Source: an uncultured Lachnospiraceae bacterium (GTDB lineage Bacteria > Bacillota > Clostridia > Lachnospirales > Lachnospiraceae). From it: a stretch of DNA of 64,000 bases. Of the stretch, positions 33,040 to 43,173 are shown in pieces. The stretch lies in contig CAMWTP010000024.1 of NCBI GenBank assembly GCA_947177165.1, positions 1 to 64,000 on the forward strand. Direction: 5' to 3'. The notes below the pieces were generated by a model. The model did not search any database, was not told where the DNA came from, and was given only the letters and a program-made list of their open reading frames with translations. The position numbers were made by a program, and so were the translations under genes. The stretch's first letter is position 1. Each line of letters opens with the position of its first letter.

Positions 33040-33344
33040 AATATTCAAATGCGATGAAGGTGCAAGTAGCGTCATATTTTCTGTCAGAGATTGGAGGCCG
33101 TCGGCTGAAAGCCTCCTCAGTTCAGATGTGATGGTGAATTTCCCGCCGGAGCAGCTTTTTGGAAATATTGTCTGATGAGAATAGAAGGATAATCAGGCAA
33201 TATAGTAGAGAGAGACGGAGTGACACGTTAAGTCTTTAGAGTGCTATAATGCGCAGCGGGCAGCAGGCCTGCTCGGTATAGAAGCTTGGGTGGTACCGCG
33301 GTTAATTCGTCCCTTGTAGGAATATTTCTACAGGGGATTTTTTT
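33040..33344 (+). promoter_or_regulatory. T-box leader controlling pheS-pheT
   Basis: A roughly 300-nt leader with the T-box core gggtggtaccgcgg (33288-33301), an antiterminator bulge and a terminator. Uncharged tRNA whose anticodon matches the specifier and whose NCCA end pairs with TGG in the T-box stabilises the antiterminator. The gene context calls for a Phe specifier; a TTC at 33140-33142 in the Stem I region is the candidate. Confidence 0.9.
33309..33344 (+). terminator. T-box intrinsic terminator
   Basis: Cccttgtag pairs with ctacagggg across a short loop, followed by seven T (33338-33344). It lies 39 nt before pheS. Confidence 0.9.
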
Positions 33345-33382
33345 CATGAGGATATTTTTCAAAAAAGTAAAGGAGAACAGAG

Positions 33383-34402
33383 ATGAAAGAGAAGTTAGAG
33401 CAGATCAAGGCGGAGGCAATTCGCCAGATCAATGAAAGCGAAGCGCTGGACAAATTAAATGACGTTCGTGTCAACTTTTTGGGCAAGAAAGGTGAACTGA
33501 CAGCTGTGTTAAAGGGTATGAAGGATGTAGCGCCCGAGGAGAGACCGAAAATAGGACAGCTTGTCAATGACGCGCGCGAGGAGATCGAGAGGGTGCTTGA
33601 CGAGGCGAAGACAAGCATGGAGCGAAAGCTTCGCGAGGCGAAGATGAAGGCGGAGGTGATCGATGTGACACTCCCCGCGCAGAGAAATAAAGTGGGACAC
33701 CGCCACCCGAACACGATCGCTCTGGAGGAAGTGGAACGCATTTTTATCGGAATGGGCTATGAAGTTGTGGAGGGACCTGAGGTGGAGAAGGATTACTACA
33801 ATTTTGAGGCGTTGAATATTCCGGCAGATCACCCGGCAAAGGATGAGCAGGATACGTTCTATATCAACAGCGATATTCTGCTCCGCACACAGACCTCCGG
33901 CGTGCAGGTTCACGAGATGGAAAAAGGAAGACTTCCGATCAGAATGATCGCTCCAGGGCGTGTATTCCGCGCGGACGAGGTGGACGCGACACATTCTCCA
34001 TCTTTCCATCAGATTGAGGGACTTGTGATTGATAAGAACATCACTTTTGCGGACTTGAAGGGTACGCTTGCGGAGTTTGCAAAGGAGCTTTTCGGTGAGG
34101 ATACGAAAGTGAAGTTCAGACCGCATCATTTTCCGTTTACTGAGCCGTCAGCGGAGATGGACGTGTCGTGCTTCAAGTGCGGCGGAAGCGGGTGCCGTTT
34201 CTGCAAGGGCGAAGGATGGATTGAGATTCTCGGCTGTGGCATGGTTCACCCGAAGGTGTTGAGGATGTGCAATATTGACCCGGAGGAGTACACTGGTTTT
34301 GCGTTCGGTGTCGGTCTGGAGAGAATCGCGCTCTTGAAATATGAGATTGATGATATGCGGCTCTTATATGAGAATGATATCAGATTCCTGAAACAGTTTT
34401 AG
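33383..34402 (+). CDS. pheS: Phenylalanyl-tRNA synthetase alpha subunit
   Basis: 339 residues, standard length. It forms the alpha2-beta2 synthetase with PheT and holds the catalytic site. The N-terminal coiled coil (residues ~1-85) binds tRNA. Class II motif 2 is in IRMIAPGRVFRADEVDATH (~191-209), the zinc-like loop is CFKCGGSGCRFCKG, and motif 3 is GFAFGVGLERIALLKY. AAGGAG precedes ATG 33383. It is under T-box control. Confidence 0.97.
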   Translation: MKEKLEQIKAEAIRQINESEALDKLNDVRVNFLGKKGELTAVLKGMKDVAPEERPKIGQLVNDAREEIERVLDEAKTSMERKLREAKMKAEVIDVTLPAQRNKVGHRHPNTIALEEVERIFIGMGYEVVEGPEVEKDYYNFEALNIPADHPAKDEQDTFYINSDILLRTQTSGVQVHEMEKGRLPIRMIAPGRVFRADEVDATHSPSFHQIEGLVIDKNITFADLKGTLAEFAKELFGEDTKVKFRPHHFPFTEPSAEMDVSCFKCGGSGCRFCKGEGWIEILGCGMVHPKVLRMCNIDPEEYTGFAFGVGLERIALLKYEIDDMRLLYENDIRFLKQF

Positions 34403-34455
34403 TAGATTTAGAATAGATTGAAATATGACACCTGTGTCATAGATTGGAGGATAAA

Positions 34456-36876
34456 ATGAATACACCATTATCGTGGATTAGAGCATATGTTCCTGAGCTT
34501 TCATGTGAGGACAGGGAGTACAGTGATGCCATGACACTCTCAGGGACAAAGGTAGAAGGATTTGAGCGGCTTGACAAAAATCTGGAAAAAATCGTCGTGG
34601 GACATATTGAGAAAATTGAGCGTCACCCCGACGCAGACAAGCTGATTATCTGTCAGGTAAATGTAGGGACAGAGACCATACAGATTGTGACAGGCGCACA
34701 GAATCTGAAAGAAGGGGACTATGTTCCGACGGTTCTCGACGGTGGAAGAGTGGCCGGCGGACATGACGGAGGACCGCTGCCCGAGAATGGAATCAAGATT
34801 AAGGCGGGGAAACTCCGCGGTGTCGAGTCACATGGTATGATGTGTGCAATTGAGGAGCTTGGTTCCAGCCGGGACATGTATCCGGAAGCACCCGAGGACG
34901 GCGTGTATGTATTTCAGAAGCCAGTGACACCCGGCGAGGATGCAGTCGGAGCACTTGGCCTGCATGACACCGTAGTGGAGTACGAAGTGACTTCAAACCG
35001 CGTGGACTGTTACAGTGTCCTGGGAATTGCAAGGGAGGCCGCGGCGACATTCAGAAAGCCCTTTGTACCGCCTGTTGTGGAAGTGAAAGGAAATGACGAG
35101 GATGTCAACAATTATATCTCTGTGGAGATCAAAGACAGAGACCTCTGTACGCGTTTCTGTGCAAGAGTGTGCAAGAATATCAGGATTGCACCGTCACCGG
35201 AATGGATGCAGAGAAGGCTTGCTGCGTGTGGTATCAGACCGATCAACAATCTCGTGGATATCACGAATTATGTCATGATGGAGTACGGTCAGCCGATGCA
35301 TGCATATGATCTGGACAATGTGTCTGGAAACAAGATTATCGTAAGACGTGCGAAAGACGGCGATGAATTTCAGACACTTGACGGGCAGGTGAGAAAGCTT
35401 GACTCGGAGATGCTGATGATCTGTGATGCCGAGAAGGAGATTGGCCTTGCAGGTATCATGGGCGGCGAGAATTCGAAGATTACAGACGATGTACAGACAG
35501 TACTGTTTGAGGCGGCTACTTTTAACGGCGCAAATATCAGAAAGTCATCCAAGAGAGTGGGACTGAGAACGGACGCTTCCGGCATTTTTGAGAAAGGACT
35601 TGACCCGAGAAATGCAGAGGCGGCCATCAACAGGGCATGCCAGCTGATCGAGGAGCTTGGCTGCGGCGAGGTTGTCGGTGGAATCGTTGACGTAAAAGAG
35701 CCTTTTGAGGCGTTAAAGCAGATAAAATTCGAGCCGGAGCGGATTAACAGATTCCTTGGCACAGAGATTGAGAAGGAGGAAATGCTTCAGATTTTTGACA
35801 GGCTGGAGCTTGCATACGACGAGAATACAGGCATGATCACAGCGCCTTCTTTCCGCCAGGATATTGAGTGCTTTGCAGACATCGCGGAGGAGGTTGCCAG
35901 GTTTTACGGATATGACAAGATTCCGACGACACTTCCAACCGGCGAGGCGACGACGGGTAAGATGTCATTTAAGCTAAGAATCGAGGAGAAGGCGAGAGAT
36001 ATTGCCGAGTACTGTGGATTTTCACAGGGAATGTGCTATTCGTTTGAGAGTCCCAAGGTGTTTGACAGGCTTTTGATTCCAGCGGACAGTCCGCTTCGGC
36101 AGACTGTGACGATTGCAAATCCGTTAGGGGAGGATTTCTCGATTATGAGAACGATTTCTCTGAATGGAATTCTGACATCGCTGGCGTCAAACTACAACCG
36201 CAGAAACAAGAATGTGCGTCTCTATGAGCTTGGAAATATCTATATTCCAAAGAGTCTGCCCGTAGTCGATTATCCGGATGAACGGATGCAGTTCACACTC
36301 GGCATGTACGGGGAGGGTGATTTTTTCACCATGAAAGGCGTTGTCGAGGAGTTCTTGGAGAGCATTGGCATGAAGAAAAAAATATCGTATGATCCGAAGG
36401 CGGAAAAGACATTTCTGCATCCAGGACGCCAGGCGCTGATTCAGTACGAGGGCAAGGTGATCGGTTATCTGGGTGAGGTTCATCCTGAAGTTGCGGATAA
36501 TTATGATATTGACACGAAAGTGTATATCGCTGTGCTGGATATGCCGGAGATCCTTCCGTTTGCTTCCTTTGACAGAAAATATGAGGGCATTGCGAAATAT
36601 CCTGCAGTGTCGCGCGATATCAGTATGGTGGTGCCGAAGAATATTCTCGTGGGCGATATTGAGAAGGTGATTGAGCAGCGCGGAGGAAAAATTTTAGAGG
36701 AATATCAGCTGTTTGACATCTATGAGGGAAGTCAGATCAAGTCCGGCTACAAGTCAGTCGCTTACTCAATTACTTTCCGCGCCAAGGACAGAACACTCGA
36801 GGAGAGCGATGTATCAGGGGCTATGAAGAAGATTTTGAACGGACTGGAAAGCCTTGGCATTGAACTCCGGGCGTAA
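34456..36876 (+). CDS. pheT: Phenylalanyl-tRNA synthetase beta subunit
   Basis: 806 residues. In order: tRNA-binding EMAP-like domain (~40-150, [20 protein letters not shown]), B3/B4 editing domain (~210-390), B5 domain, catalytic-like core, and a C-terminal FDX-ACB anticodon-binding domain ([14 protein letters not shown], to the end). ATG 34456 follows TTGGAGGA, which itself contains an in-frame TTG that is not the start. It lies 53 nt after pheS. Confidence 0.97.
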   Translation: MNTPLSWIRAYVPELSCEDREYSDAMTLSGTKVEGFERLDKNLEKIVVGHIEKIERHPDADKLIICQVNVGTETIQIVTGAQNLKEGDYVPTVLDGGRVAGGHDGGPLPENGIKIKAGKLRGVESHGMMCAIEELGSSRDMYPEAPEDGVYVFQKPVTPGEDAVGALGLHDTVVEYEVTSNRVDCYSVLGIAREAAATFRKPFVPPVVEVKGNDEDVNNYISVEIKDRDLCTRFCARVCKNIRIAPSPEWMQRRLAACGIRPINNLVDITNYVMMEYGQPMHAYDLDNVSGNKIIVRRAKDGDEFQTLDGQVRKLDSEMLMICDAEKEIGLAGIMGGENSKITDDVQTVLFEAATFNGANIRKSSKRVGLRTDASGIFEKGLDPRNAEAAINRACQLIEELGCGEVVGGIVDVKEPFEALKQIKFEPERINRFLGTEIEKEEMLQIFDRLELAYDENTGMITAPSFRQDIECFADIAEEVARFYGYDKIPTTLPTGEATTGKMSFKLRIEEKARDIAEYCGFSQGMCYSFESPKVFDRLLIPADSPLRQTVTIANPLGEDFSIMRTISLNGILTSLASNYNRRNKNVRLYELGNIYIPKSLPVVDYPDERMQFTLGMYGEGDFFTMKGVVEEFLESIGMKKKISYDPKAEKTFLHPGRQALIQYEGKVIGYLGEVHPEVADNYDIDTKVYIAVLDMPEILPFASFDRKYEGIAKYPAVSRDISMVVPKNILVGDIEKVIEQRGGKILEEYQLFDIYEGSQIKSGYKSVAYSITFRAKDRTLEESDVSGAMKKILNGLESLGIELRA

Positions 36877-36899
36877 TGCTCTTCGGAAGGTATGAATAT

Positions 36900-37934
36900 A
36901 TGAAAGAATTGTTGAAGAAGGATTTTTATTTTGATCTGCCGCCGGAGCTGATCGCGCAGGACCCGCTCGAGGACAGGTCCAGTTCAAGACTTCTGGTGCT
37001 TGACAGGGAGACTGGGGAGATTGAACATAAGATTTTTACAGACATTGTGGAGTATCTGCATGAGGGGGACTGTCTTGTATTGAACAATACAAAGGTTATC
37101 CCCGCAAGACTCATGGGTACAAAGGCGGAGACAGGGGCAGCGATTGAGGTGCTCCTGCTCAAACGCCGCGAGGACGATGTGTGGGAAACGCTTGTAAAGC
37201 CCGGAAAAAAAGCGAGGGAAGGCGCTGTCATAAGCTTTGGTGACGGACTGCTCACCGGAAAAGTCATCGATGTGGTTGATGAGGGGAACCGGCTGATACA
37301 GTTTCAGTATGAAGGAATCTTTGAGGAGGTTCTTGACCGGCTTGGAGAGATGCCGCTGCCGCCGTATATTACGCATAAGCTTGCGGATAAAAATCGTTAT
37401 CAGACCGTTTATGCCAAATATGAAGGCTCTGCGGCGGCACCAACAGCGGGACTGCATTTTACGAAAGAGCTGTTGGAGAAAGTTCAGCAAAAAGGTGTGA
37501 AACTTGCTTATGTCACGCTGCATGTCGGGCTTGGGACATTCCGCCCTGTCAAGGAAGAAAATCTCTTAAACCACCACATGCACTCCGAATGTTATCAGGT
37601 GACGCAGGAGGCAGCAGATACCATAAACAGCACAAAACAGGCAGGAGGCAGGGTGATCTGTGTGGGGACGACGAGCTGCCGCACGATAGAGAGCGTTGCA
37701 GATGCGGACGGAAAGGTGGTTGCCGGGAGCGGCGATACCGAGATATTTATTTATCCCGGATATCGGTTTCAGGTGCTAGACAGTCTGATCACGAATTTCC
37801 ATTTGCCGGAGTCCACGCTCATAATGCTTGTGTCCGCGCTCGCAGGGCGCGAGAACGTGCTGAACGCCTATCAGGCGGCCGTGCAGGAACGTTACAGATT
37901 TTTCTCTTTTGGGGATGCTTGTTTTGTCAAGTGA
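36900..37934 (+). CDS. queA: S-adenosylmethionine:tRNA ribosyltransferase-isomerase
   Basis: 344 residues, normal QueA length. It adds the cyclopentene precursor from SAM to preQ1 in tRNA, making epoxyqueuosine. Diagnostic blocks are [19 protein letters not shown] at the N-terminus, [26 protein letters not shown] and [18 protein letters not shown] 36900 has GGAAGG upstream; an in-frame ATG at 36876 overlaps the pheT stop and lacks one. The tgt partner is not in the window. Confidence 0.95.
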   Translation: MKELLKKDFYFDLPPELIAQDPLEDRSSSRLLVLDRETGEIEHKIFTDIVEYLHEGDCLVLNNTKVIPARLMGTKAETGAAIEVLLLKRREDDVWETLVKPGKKAREGAVISFGDGLLTGKVIDVVDEGNRLIQFQYEGIFEEVLDRLGEMPLPPYITHKLADKNRYQTVYAKYEGSAAAPTAGLHFTKELLEKVQQKGVKLAYVTLHVGLGTFRPVKEENLLNHHMHSECYQVTQEAADTINSTKQAGGRVICVGTTSCRTIESVADADGKVVAGSGDTEIFIYPGYRFQVLDSLITNFHLPESTLIMLVSALAGRENVLNAYQAAVQERYRFFSFGDACFVK

Positions 37935-38128
37935 TATATGTGATAGAGCATTTTTGCATGGCTTGATGTGTTACAGTCCGGCAAGGCTGAAATGTAACCA
38001 CATTTTCTAAATACGCGCCAAGAATGTTGACTTTCTTTGTATAATTTGCTATTTTTATATTAGTAAAAAATAAGGGCAGCTTGAAAAGCCGGATAAGTTG
38101 CATATAGAATAAAAAACGGGAGAAGATA

Positions 38129-38188
38129 ATGGGGAATCAGAGCAGCATTGAATTTGATAATATAGTGTTTCCAGCGCAAGATAAGTAA
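38129..38188 (+). CDS. Possible 19-residue small ORF upstream of the PilZ gene
   Basis: ATG 38129 has CGGGAGAAG about 6 nt upstream and reads 19 codons (MGNQSSIEFDNIVFPAQDK) to TAA. No homologue is known to me. It may be an untranslated coincidence, a leader, or a small protein. Confidence 0.25.
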   Translation: MGNQSSIEFDNIVFPAQDK

Positions 38189-38239
38189 ATTTTTGATAGG
38201 AAAAGAATATGTTACATATTGCAAAGGAGTATGGTTGAT

Positions 38240-38587
38240 ATGGAAGAGCGAAGAAAGAGTAAGAGAACCGATTTAAATTCAAAATTGTTGGTAAAGAGGC
38301 TTGATTCTGGTGATCAGGAAGAAATCGGGGTGGAAGTGAAGAATGTTTCCAAGACCGGGATAGGTTTTTACTGTGATGAGATACTTGATATAGGGGCAGT
38401 GTACGAGGCGTATCTGACAATCTGGACCAAGGAGGTCATTCATGCGTTTATCGAGATCGTCCGCATTGAGAAAGCGGTAGATACATACGAGTACGGCGGG
38501 CTTTTTATCGGAATGCCTGAGATTGACCTGCAGAGAATTGATGTCTTCAATGTGGTAAATGATACAGATAGCTATATTGATCAATAA
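38240..38587 (+). CDS. PilZ domain protein (c-di-GMP receptor)
   Basis: 115-residue single PilZ domain. The c-di-GMP binding residues appear as ERRKSKR near the N-terminus (RxxxR) and NVSKTGIGF (the D/NxSxxG motif, residues ~35-43). ATG 38240 is 10 nt after AAGGAG. It is the only recognised c-di-GMP receptor here and may respond to the LacI-GGDEF protein at 18.2 kb. Its target is unknown. Confidence 0.88.
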   Translation: MEERRKSKRTDLNSKLLVKRLDSGDQEEIGVEVKNVSKTGIGFYCDEILDIGAVYEAYLTIWTKEVIHAFIEIVRIEKAVDTYEYGGLFIGMPEIDLQRIDVFNVVNDTDSYIDQ

Positions 38588-38600
38588 GGTCACAATAAAT

Positions 38601-38632
38601 ATAAAAAGAGCACCAGAACGTGCTCTTTTTAT
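38601..38632. terminator. Bidirectional terminator, PilZ/DUF362
   Basis: Ataaaaagagcac (38601-38613) and gtgctctttttat (38620-38632) are perfect complements, with T-runs on both strands. Confidence 0.92.
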
Positions 38633-38642
38633 ATTTGAAAGT

Positions 38643-39509
38643 TTACTCTGCAGCGACAAGCTCATACTCGCGCGAGCCGAAACCTAAATCAGCGGCGGCT
38701 TCAATCGTGTGAACACCGTTTTTGGACTCAATGCGCTTGAGTAAATGATCTCTGCCAGGATCATCGGACGCGTAGACAAGGTCAAGGCATGCCTGATCGA
38801 TGGCAACCGGGTCGAGGGAAGCCAGGATGCCAATATCAGCCATGCAGGGATCTTCTGCCACAGCGCAGCAGTCACAGTCAACAGACATATTTTTCATGAC
38901 GTTGATATAGATGATATTTCCCTTAAAATAGTCGATGACGCTGGAAGCAGCATCCGCCATGGATTCCAGGAAGGAATCGTGGTCGGCTCCCCAGAAATTC
39001 CTGGTATTGCCCGAACCATGTATATATGCCTTTCCCATGGAGGAGGCAATTCCTATGGAGAGCTGCTTGATTGCTCCGCCGTAACCGCCCATGGGATGTC
39101 CCTTGAAGTGTGAGAGCACCAGCATGGAGTCATATTCAGCCAGCGATTTTCCGACAAAGTTCTTCTTGATTTTCCTGCCGTTTGGAATCGCAAGCTCCAG
39201 GTCAGGACCTTCGGCATCCAGCAGTTCAACAGTGAAATATTTACTCCATCCATGCTCATGCATTGTTTTCATATGTCTTTCCGTCGTGCTGCGGCTGCCG
39301 TCATACGCAGTGTTGCACTCCACGACTGTGCCTCCCACATGGTCGATCACGGGCTTCCAGAAGTCTGGTTTTAGAAAATTCTGATTGCCGATTTCACCAG
39401 AGTGGATTTTTATGGCGACTTTTCCATCGAGCGTTTTGCCTGTCATCTTGTACAGTTCCAGTACTTTTTCGGGTGTGATTGCCTTGGAAAAATAAACCTT
39501 TGATTTCAT
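38643..39509 (-). CDS. DUF362 domain-containing protein
   Basis: 288 residues of the DUF362 family (KVAIKIHSGEIGNQNFLKP, MLVLSHFKGHPMGGYGGAIK, SMGKAYIHGSGNT). The family often carries iron-sulphur clusters. Here a C-D-C-C group (SVDCDCCAVAEDPCMADIG) could be a cluster ligand, but the usual ferredoxin domain is missing. Function is unknown. ATG at 39509 follows AGGAGG; the in-frame upstream ATG at 39524 overlaps it. Confidence 0.85.
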   Translation of the reverse strand: MKSKVYFSKAITPEKVLELYKMTGKTLDGKVAIKIHSGEIGNQNFLKPDFWKPVIDHVGGTVVECNTAYDGSRSTTERHMKTMHEHGWSKYFTVELLDAEGPDLELAIPNGRKIKKNFVGKSLAEYDSMLVLSHFKGHPMGGYGGAIKQLSIGIASSMGKAYIHGSGNTRNFWGADHDSFLESMADAASSVIDYFKGNIIYINVMKNMSVDCDCCAVAEDPCMADIGILASLDPVAIDQACLDLVYASDDPGRDHLLKRIESKNGVHTIEAAADLGFGSREYELVAAE

Positions 39510-39538
39510 AAAAGACCTCCTCATTTATCGAATACAGT

Positions 39539-41116
39539 TTATTCTACCTCATAAACAAACTTTTTGCAAACAGCATCTGTATTGGCGGCGTATATCGCAA
39601 TATAATTTCCTGTAAAACAGCCCCCGGCTTCTGTGGTGAGATACTGTGCTTCGCCGGACCCGATTGTCACAGGCGGTTCCTGCCCGGAAGGACAGTAGGC
39701 AAAGGCGTACTCTTCCCGTGAGCCTGTGAGCTGTAATATGACAGTATCACTGTCGTACTCGACAATATTTTCAACTGCTTTCAAGCTGCCGATCTGGCGC
39801 CGGACGATCAGACAGCGTTTTTGATTGATCATAGACATGGCAATCTCGTAATGGTGGCGGTTGTTCATGTAAATCGCGAGACCTGCCTCGCCGTTTTCAG
39901 GGATCATTTCCATGGAAAGCGTCAGCCGGGCGGTAAAGTCAAAATGCTCCTGACGACGGCATAGGAGTGATTTCACATTGCTGCTTGCCAGATCATTTTC
40001 ATTTCCGTGTAAGATCAGGCCGTTTTTCGTAAATTCATACAGAGCATAGTCTGGGTTGTAGATAGTGTTCCATGACGGGTGCATGGAGGCGGTATCAAAG
40101 GTGTCAACCATGCTGCTGCCGGGAATATAGCGGCTGCTCTCAAAAGGCGCATTGGGACCATTCTCTGTGCAGGGCAGCAGAGATGTTTCGATTTCGATTT
40201 CAACATCAACATCAACATCAACATGACCGTTTCCGTTCATGCCCATGACAGGCCATCCATGTTCCCATGCGACGGGAACGAGCATGGTTTCGCGCCCAAG
40301 ATTGTGCCGGAAAGGATAGCCCAACGGCCGGATTCCGAGACAGACAGCCCACCAGTTTCCGTTCTGGTCCTCGATCAGATCAGCATGTCCTACAGCCTTG
40401 ATGGGAAGCTCTGTGCTGCGGTTGGTGAGGACTGGATTGTGAGGGCAGTCTTCATAAGGTCCATAGACCGATGTGCTCCTTGCGATTGTGACCATGTGGC
40501 AGTATTCGGTGCCGCCCTCTGCGATCATGAGATAGTACATTCCGTTAATTTTGTAGAGGTGCGGTCCTTCCGGGTTATTGCCGCCGGAACCGTTCCAGGC
40601 ATATATTTGCTGCCCGACATGGTCACAGCTGATCTGCACACGGCCGTCGGCGGAAGTCGATCTTGACAGCGTCAGCTCTGCGATAAAGACACCTTTGTCA
40701 GTGCCACTGTAATAGACTTTCCCGTCGTCGTCAAAAAAGAGTGATGGATCAATTCCATCAAAAGGAAGCATGACCGGCTCGGACCATGTGTCATAGGGAT
40801 TCGTGGTGTATACAAAAAAATTGCCGCCCTTTGGACCGCCTACATTCGTGACAATGCAATAGTAGATTCCCTCGTGATAGCGGATCGTCGGGGCGTAGAT
40901 GCCCAGACAGTTCGGTGCTTCTGTTGACAAGGTAAACTGGCTGTCTCTGTCGAGAATGTGGTTGATCTGTTCCCAGTGGACAAGGTCGGTGCTGTGAAAC
41001 AGAGGAATCCCCGGGAAATATTCAAAACTGCTTGTCACCAGATAGAAGTCATTTCCGACTCTGCAGATACTCGGATCAGGGTGAAATCCGGAAAGGATAG
41101 GGTTGGTATACTTCAT
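39539..41116 (-). CDS. Glycoside hydrolase family 43 (beta-xylosidase/arabinofuranosidase-like)
   Basis: 525 residues, intracellular (no signal peptide). The five-bladed propeller has the three acidic GH43 residues: Asp in GFHPDPSICRVG (base), Asp in FDGIDPSLFFDDDG (pKa modulator) and Glu in GGNNPEGPHLYKI (acid). The C-terminal ~190 residues are a beta-sandwich. Acts on xylo- or arabino-oligosaccharides taken up by the cell. GGAGGAG precedes the start. The linker around residue 300 contains a DVDVDVEIEIE run encoded by a hexanucleotide repeat. A palindrome (41160-41175) overlaps its -10 box. Confidence 0.92.
   Translation of the reverse strand: MKYTNPILSGFHPDPSICRVGNDFYLVTSSFEYFPGIPLFHSTDLVHWEQINHILDRDSQFTLSTEAPNCLGIYAPTIRYHEGIYYCIVTNVGGPKGGNFFVYTTNPYDTWSEPVMLPFDGIDPSLFFDDDGKVYYSGTDKGVFIAELTLSRSTSADGRVQISCDHVGQQIYAWNGSGGNNPEGPHLYKINGMYYLMIAEGGTEYCHMVTIARSTSVYGPYEDCPHNPVLTNRSTELPIKAVGHADLIEDQNGNWWAVCLGIRPLGYPFRHNLGRETMLVPVAWEHGWPVMGMNGNGHVDVDVDVEIEIETSLLPCTENGPNAPFESSRYIPGSSMVDTFDTASMHPSWNTIYNPDYALYEFTKNGLILHGNENDLASSNVKSLLCRRQEHFDFTARLTLSMEMIPENGEAGLAIYMNNRHHYEIAMSMINQKRCLIVRRQIGSLKAVENIVEYDSDTVILQLTGSREEYAFAYCPSGQEPPVTIGSGEAQYLTTEAGGCFTGNYIAIYAANTDAVCKKFVYEVE
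40186..40224. repeat. Hexanucleotide microsatellite inside the GH43 gene
   Basis: On the plus strand repeats of tttcga-type units are followed by catcaa-type units (in-frame Asp-Val and Glu-Ile dipeptides). Unit length is a multiple of three, so slippage changes linker length and not the reading frame. Confidence 0.7.
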
Positions 41117-41155
41117 AGATTATAAACTCCTCCTGTGAAAATTTTGTCATATTAT

Positions 41156-41175
41156 CATTATAAAACGTATTTTAT
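41156..41175 (-). promoter_or_regulatory. GH43 -10 region and adjoining palindrome
   Basis: Minus-strand TATAAT covers about 41158-41163, and a palindrome ataaaa-cgta-ttttat (41160-41175) overlaps it. It is a likely repressor or activator site, as expected for a sugar-regulated gene. No good -35 is visible. Confidence 0.45.
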
Positions 41176-41283
41176 GAAAAAGATACCGCTATAATTGCAT
41201 AAAATGGGTTAACATTTTGCAAAAAATATGATAGACTTTAAGAGTGTACTACTTTAAATAAGGAAAGTGAAGGAGATTTATTC

Positions 41284-42588
41284 ATGGCAAATTATTATCA
41301 ACCCGAAATTGAGACAATGCCAGTGGGCAAGATTCAGGCGCTGCAGAGCGAGCGTCTGGCAGAACAGGTAAAATTCGTATATGACAATGTAAAATTTTAT
41401 CACGACAAAATGGATGAGGCGGGTGTAAAGCCTGAGGACGTGAAAGGAATCGAGGATTTACATAAGCTTCCGTTTATCAATAAAGATGACCTGCGGGATC
41501 AGTATCCATATGGACTGCTGGGGGTGCCTTTATCAGAGTGCGTGCGTATCCAGTCGACGAGCGGTACGACAGGGCGGCGCGTGGTGGCATTTTACACGCA
41601 GGAGGATATTGAAGTGTGGGAGGAGTGCTGTGCGCGGGCAATTGTGGCGGCGGGCGGTACTAGGGACGATGTGTGTCATGTCTGCTATGGTTATGGACTC
41701 TTTACAGGCGGTCCGGGACTGAATGGCGGTTCCCACAAGGTCGGATGCCTGACATTGCCGATGTCTTCTGGAAATACAGAGCGTCAGCTTCAGTTTATGA
41801 CAGATCTCGGCTCCACGATTCTCTGCTGTACGCCGTCCTATGCTGCAAATCTCGGGGAGGCGATCAACGAGAGAGGGATGAAAGATCAGATCAAGTTAAA
41901 GGCCGGTATTTTTGGCGCAGAGCCTTGGACGGAGGAGATGCGCAGGAATATCGAGAAATCGCTTGGTATCAAAGCGTATGATATCTATGGACTGACTGAG
42001 ATTTCTGGTCCCGGTGTCTCGTTTGAGTGTGAGGAGCAGCAGGGCATGCATATACAGGAGGATCATTTTATTCCTGAGATTATCAATCCCGATACGGGGG
42101 AAGTGCTTCCGGAGGGAGAAGTCGGAGAGCTTGTATTTACCTGTATCACGAAGAAGGCATTCCCGCTTCTGAGATACCGTACGCGGGATCTGTGCTATCT
42201 GACCAGAAAGAAGTGCTCCTGCGGGCGCACACATATCCGCATGCACAAGCCGATGGGCAGAAGTGACGATATGATGGTCGTAAAAGGTGTCAATGTATGG
42301 CCGTCACAGATCGAGACAGTCTTGTTAAACAAGGGTTATGAGGCGAATTACCAGATTGTCGTTGACCGTGTCGGAAACAATGACACGATTGAGGTTCAGG
42401 TGGAAAAGACGCCAGAGATGGCAGCAGATGCCGGATTTAACACAGCAGAGCGCGAGAGGGCAATCGTGGCAGGCTTGAAATCAATGCTTGGCATTAAGGT
42501 GGATGTAAGGGTAGTGGAACCCAAGACCATTACCAGAAGCGAGGGCAAGGCTGTCCGCGTCATAGATAAGAGAGATCTGTACAAATAG
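41284..42588 (+). CDS. paaK: Phenylacetate-CoA ligase
   Basis: 434 residues of the adenylate-forming PaaK family, which joins phenylacetate or another aryl acid to CoA. The AMP-binding loop is QSTSGTTGRRVVAFYT (residues ~95-110), then YGLTEISGPGVSFEC, LRYRTRDLCYL and the C-terminal ITRSEGKAVRVIDKR containing the catalytic Lys. GAAGGAG precedes ATG 41284. It is divergent from GH43 and converges with a thioesterase, which would undo acyl-CoA esters. Confidence 0.9.
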   Translation: MANYYQPEIETMPVGKIQALQSERLAEQVKFVYDNVKFYHDKMDEAGVKPEDVKGIEDLHKLPFINKDDLRDQYPYGLLGVPLSECVRIQSTSGTTGRRVVAFYTQEDIEVWEECCARAIVAAGGTRDDVCHVCYGYGLFTGGPGLNGGSHKVGCLTLPMSSGNTERQLQFMTDLGSTILCCTPSYAANLGEAINERGMKDQIKLKAGIFGAEPWTEEMRRNIEKSLGIKAYDIYGLTEISGPGVSFECEEQQGMHIQEDHFIPEIINPDTGEVLPEGEVGELVFTCITKKAFPLLRYRTRDLCYLTRKKCSCGRTHIRMHKPMGRSDDMMVVKGVNVWPSQIETVLLNKGYEANYQIVVDRVGNNDTIEVQVEKTPEMAADAGFNTAERERAIVAGLKSMLGIKVDVRVVEPKTITRSEGKAVRVIDKRDLYK

Positions 42589-42604
42589 TCAGAGCCAGTC
42601 GATA

Positions 42605-42642
42605 AAATCCAAGCAGGCATGAAACTACCCGCTTGGATTTTT
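42605..42642. terminator. Terminator between paaK and the thioesterase
   Basis: Aaatccaagc (42605-42614) pairs with gcttggattt (42631-42640), extended by inner G-C pairs, followed by TTTTT on the plus strand. Confidence 0.88.
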
Positions 42643-43053
42643 GTCCTTATTTTTATTGGACACAATAAAATAAGACTGTGTGGAGGTGGCGACCATTGTG
42701 CCGTCCGCCTTGTAGACATTCACTTCGTAGACTGCGATGGTGGAGCCGTATTTGATTTCCTTTGCCTCAGCAATCAGTTTTTCTGTGTCGCATGCAGGTG
42801 CGAGGTAATGAATGTTGCTGTCGACTGTCACAACACTGTTGCCATGGGTGAGCGCAGCGCTGCCGCCGATCGTGTCTGCGAGCGCAAAAGTACATCCGCC
42901 GTGCACAGTGCCGAGCGGATTCAGAATTTCAGGGCGTAGGGGCATCTCGCCTTTGCAGTACCCTTCGGAAAGTTCTGTGATTTTCATATCGAGCAGTTGG
43001 ATAAAGCCAAGTGTTCCGTAAAAGTGATTTCTTATTTCATCATAATTTTTCAT
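42625..43053 (-). CDS. PaaI-family hotdog-fold acyl-CoA thioesterase
   Basis: 142 residues with the hotdog thioesterase motif GTVHGGCTFALADTIGGSAAL (residues ~47-66). The conserved HGG and the Asp in LADT are the substrate and catalytic features. PaaI-type enzymes release CoA from dead-end or aromatic acyl-CoA esters, fitting the neighbouring phenylacetate-CoA ligase although it lies on the opposite strand. The gene overlaps the terminator stem at its 3' end. Confidence 0.85.
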   Translation of the reverse strand: MKNYDEIRNHFYGTLGFIQLLDMKITELSEGYCKGEMPLRPEILNPLGTVHGGCTFALADTIGGSAALTHGNSVVTVDSNIHYLAPACDTEKLIAEAKEIKYGSTIAVYEVNVYKADGTMVATSTQSYFIVSNKNKDKNPSG

Positions 43054-43123
43054 AATGTCGCTCCCTCTTCCTATATAAAATATATTTTAACCTATTTTTC
43101 ATATTTTTCAACCCGAAAATCAC

Positions 43124-43152
43124 TTGACTATTTCCGAAAATTCTGTTACGAT
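43124..43152 (+). promoter_or_regulatory. ssrA promoter
   Basis: TTGACT (43124-43129), 17-bp spacer, TACGAT (43147-43152). Start predicted near 43159. Confidence 0.7.
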
Positions 43153-43173
43153 AAACTAACCTTGATTAATCAA

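Noticed and set aside
37935-38239. c-di-GMP (GEMM) riboswitch before the PilZ gene
   Set aside because: The conserved GEMM core was looked for and not found.
40186-40224. CRISPR-like array
   Set aside because: Units are 6 bp without spacers; a coding microsatellite.
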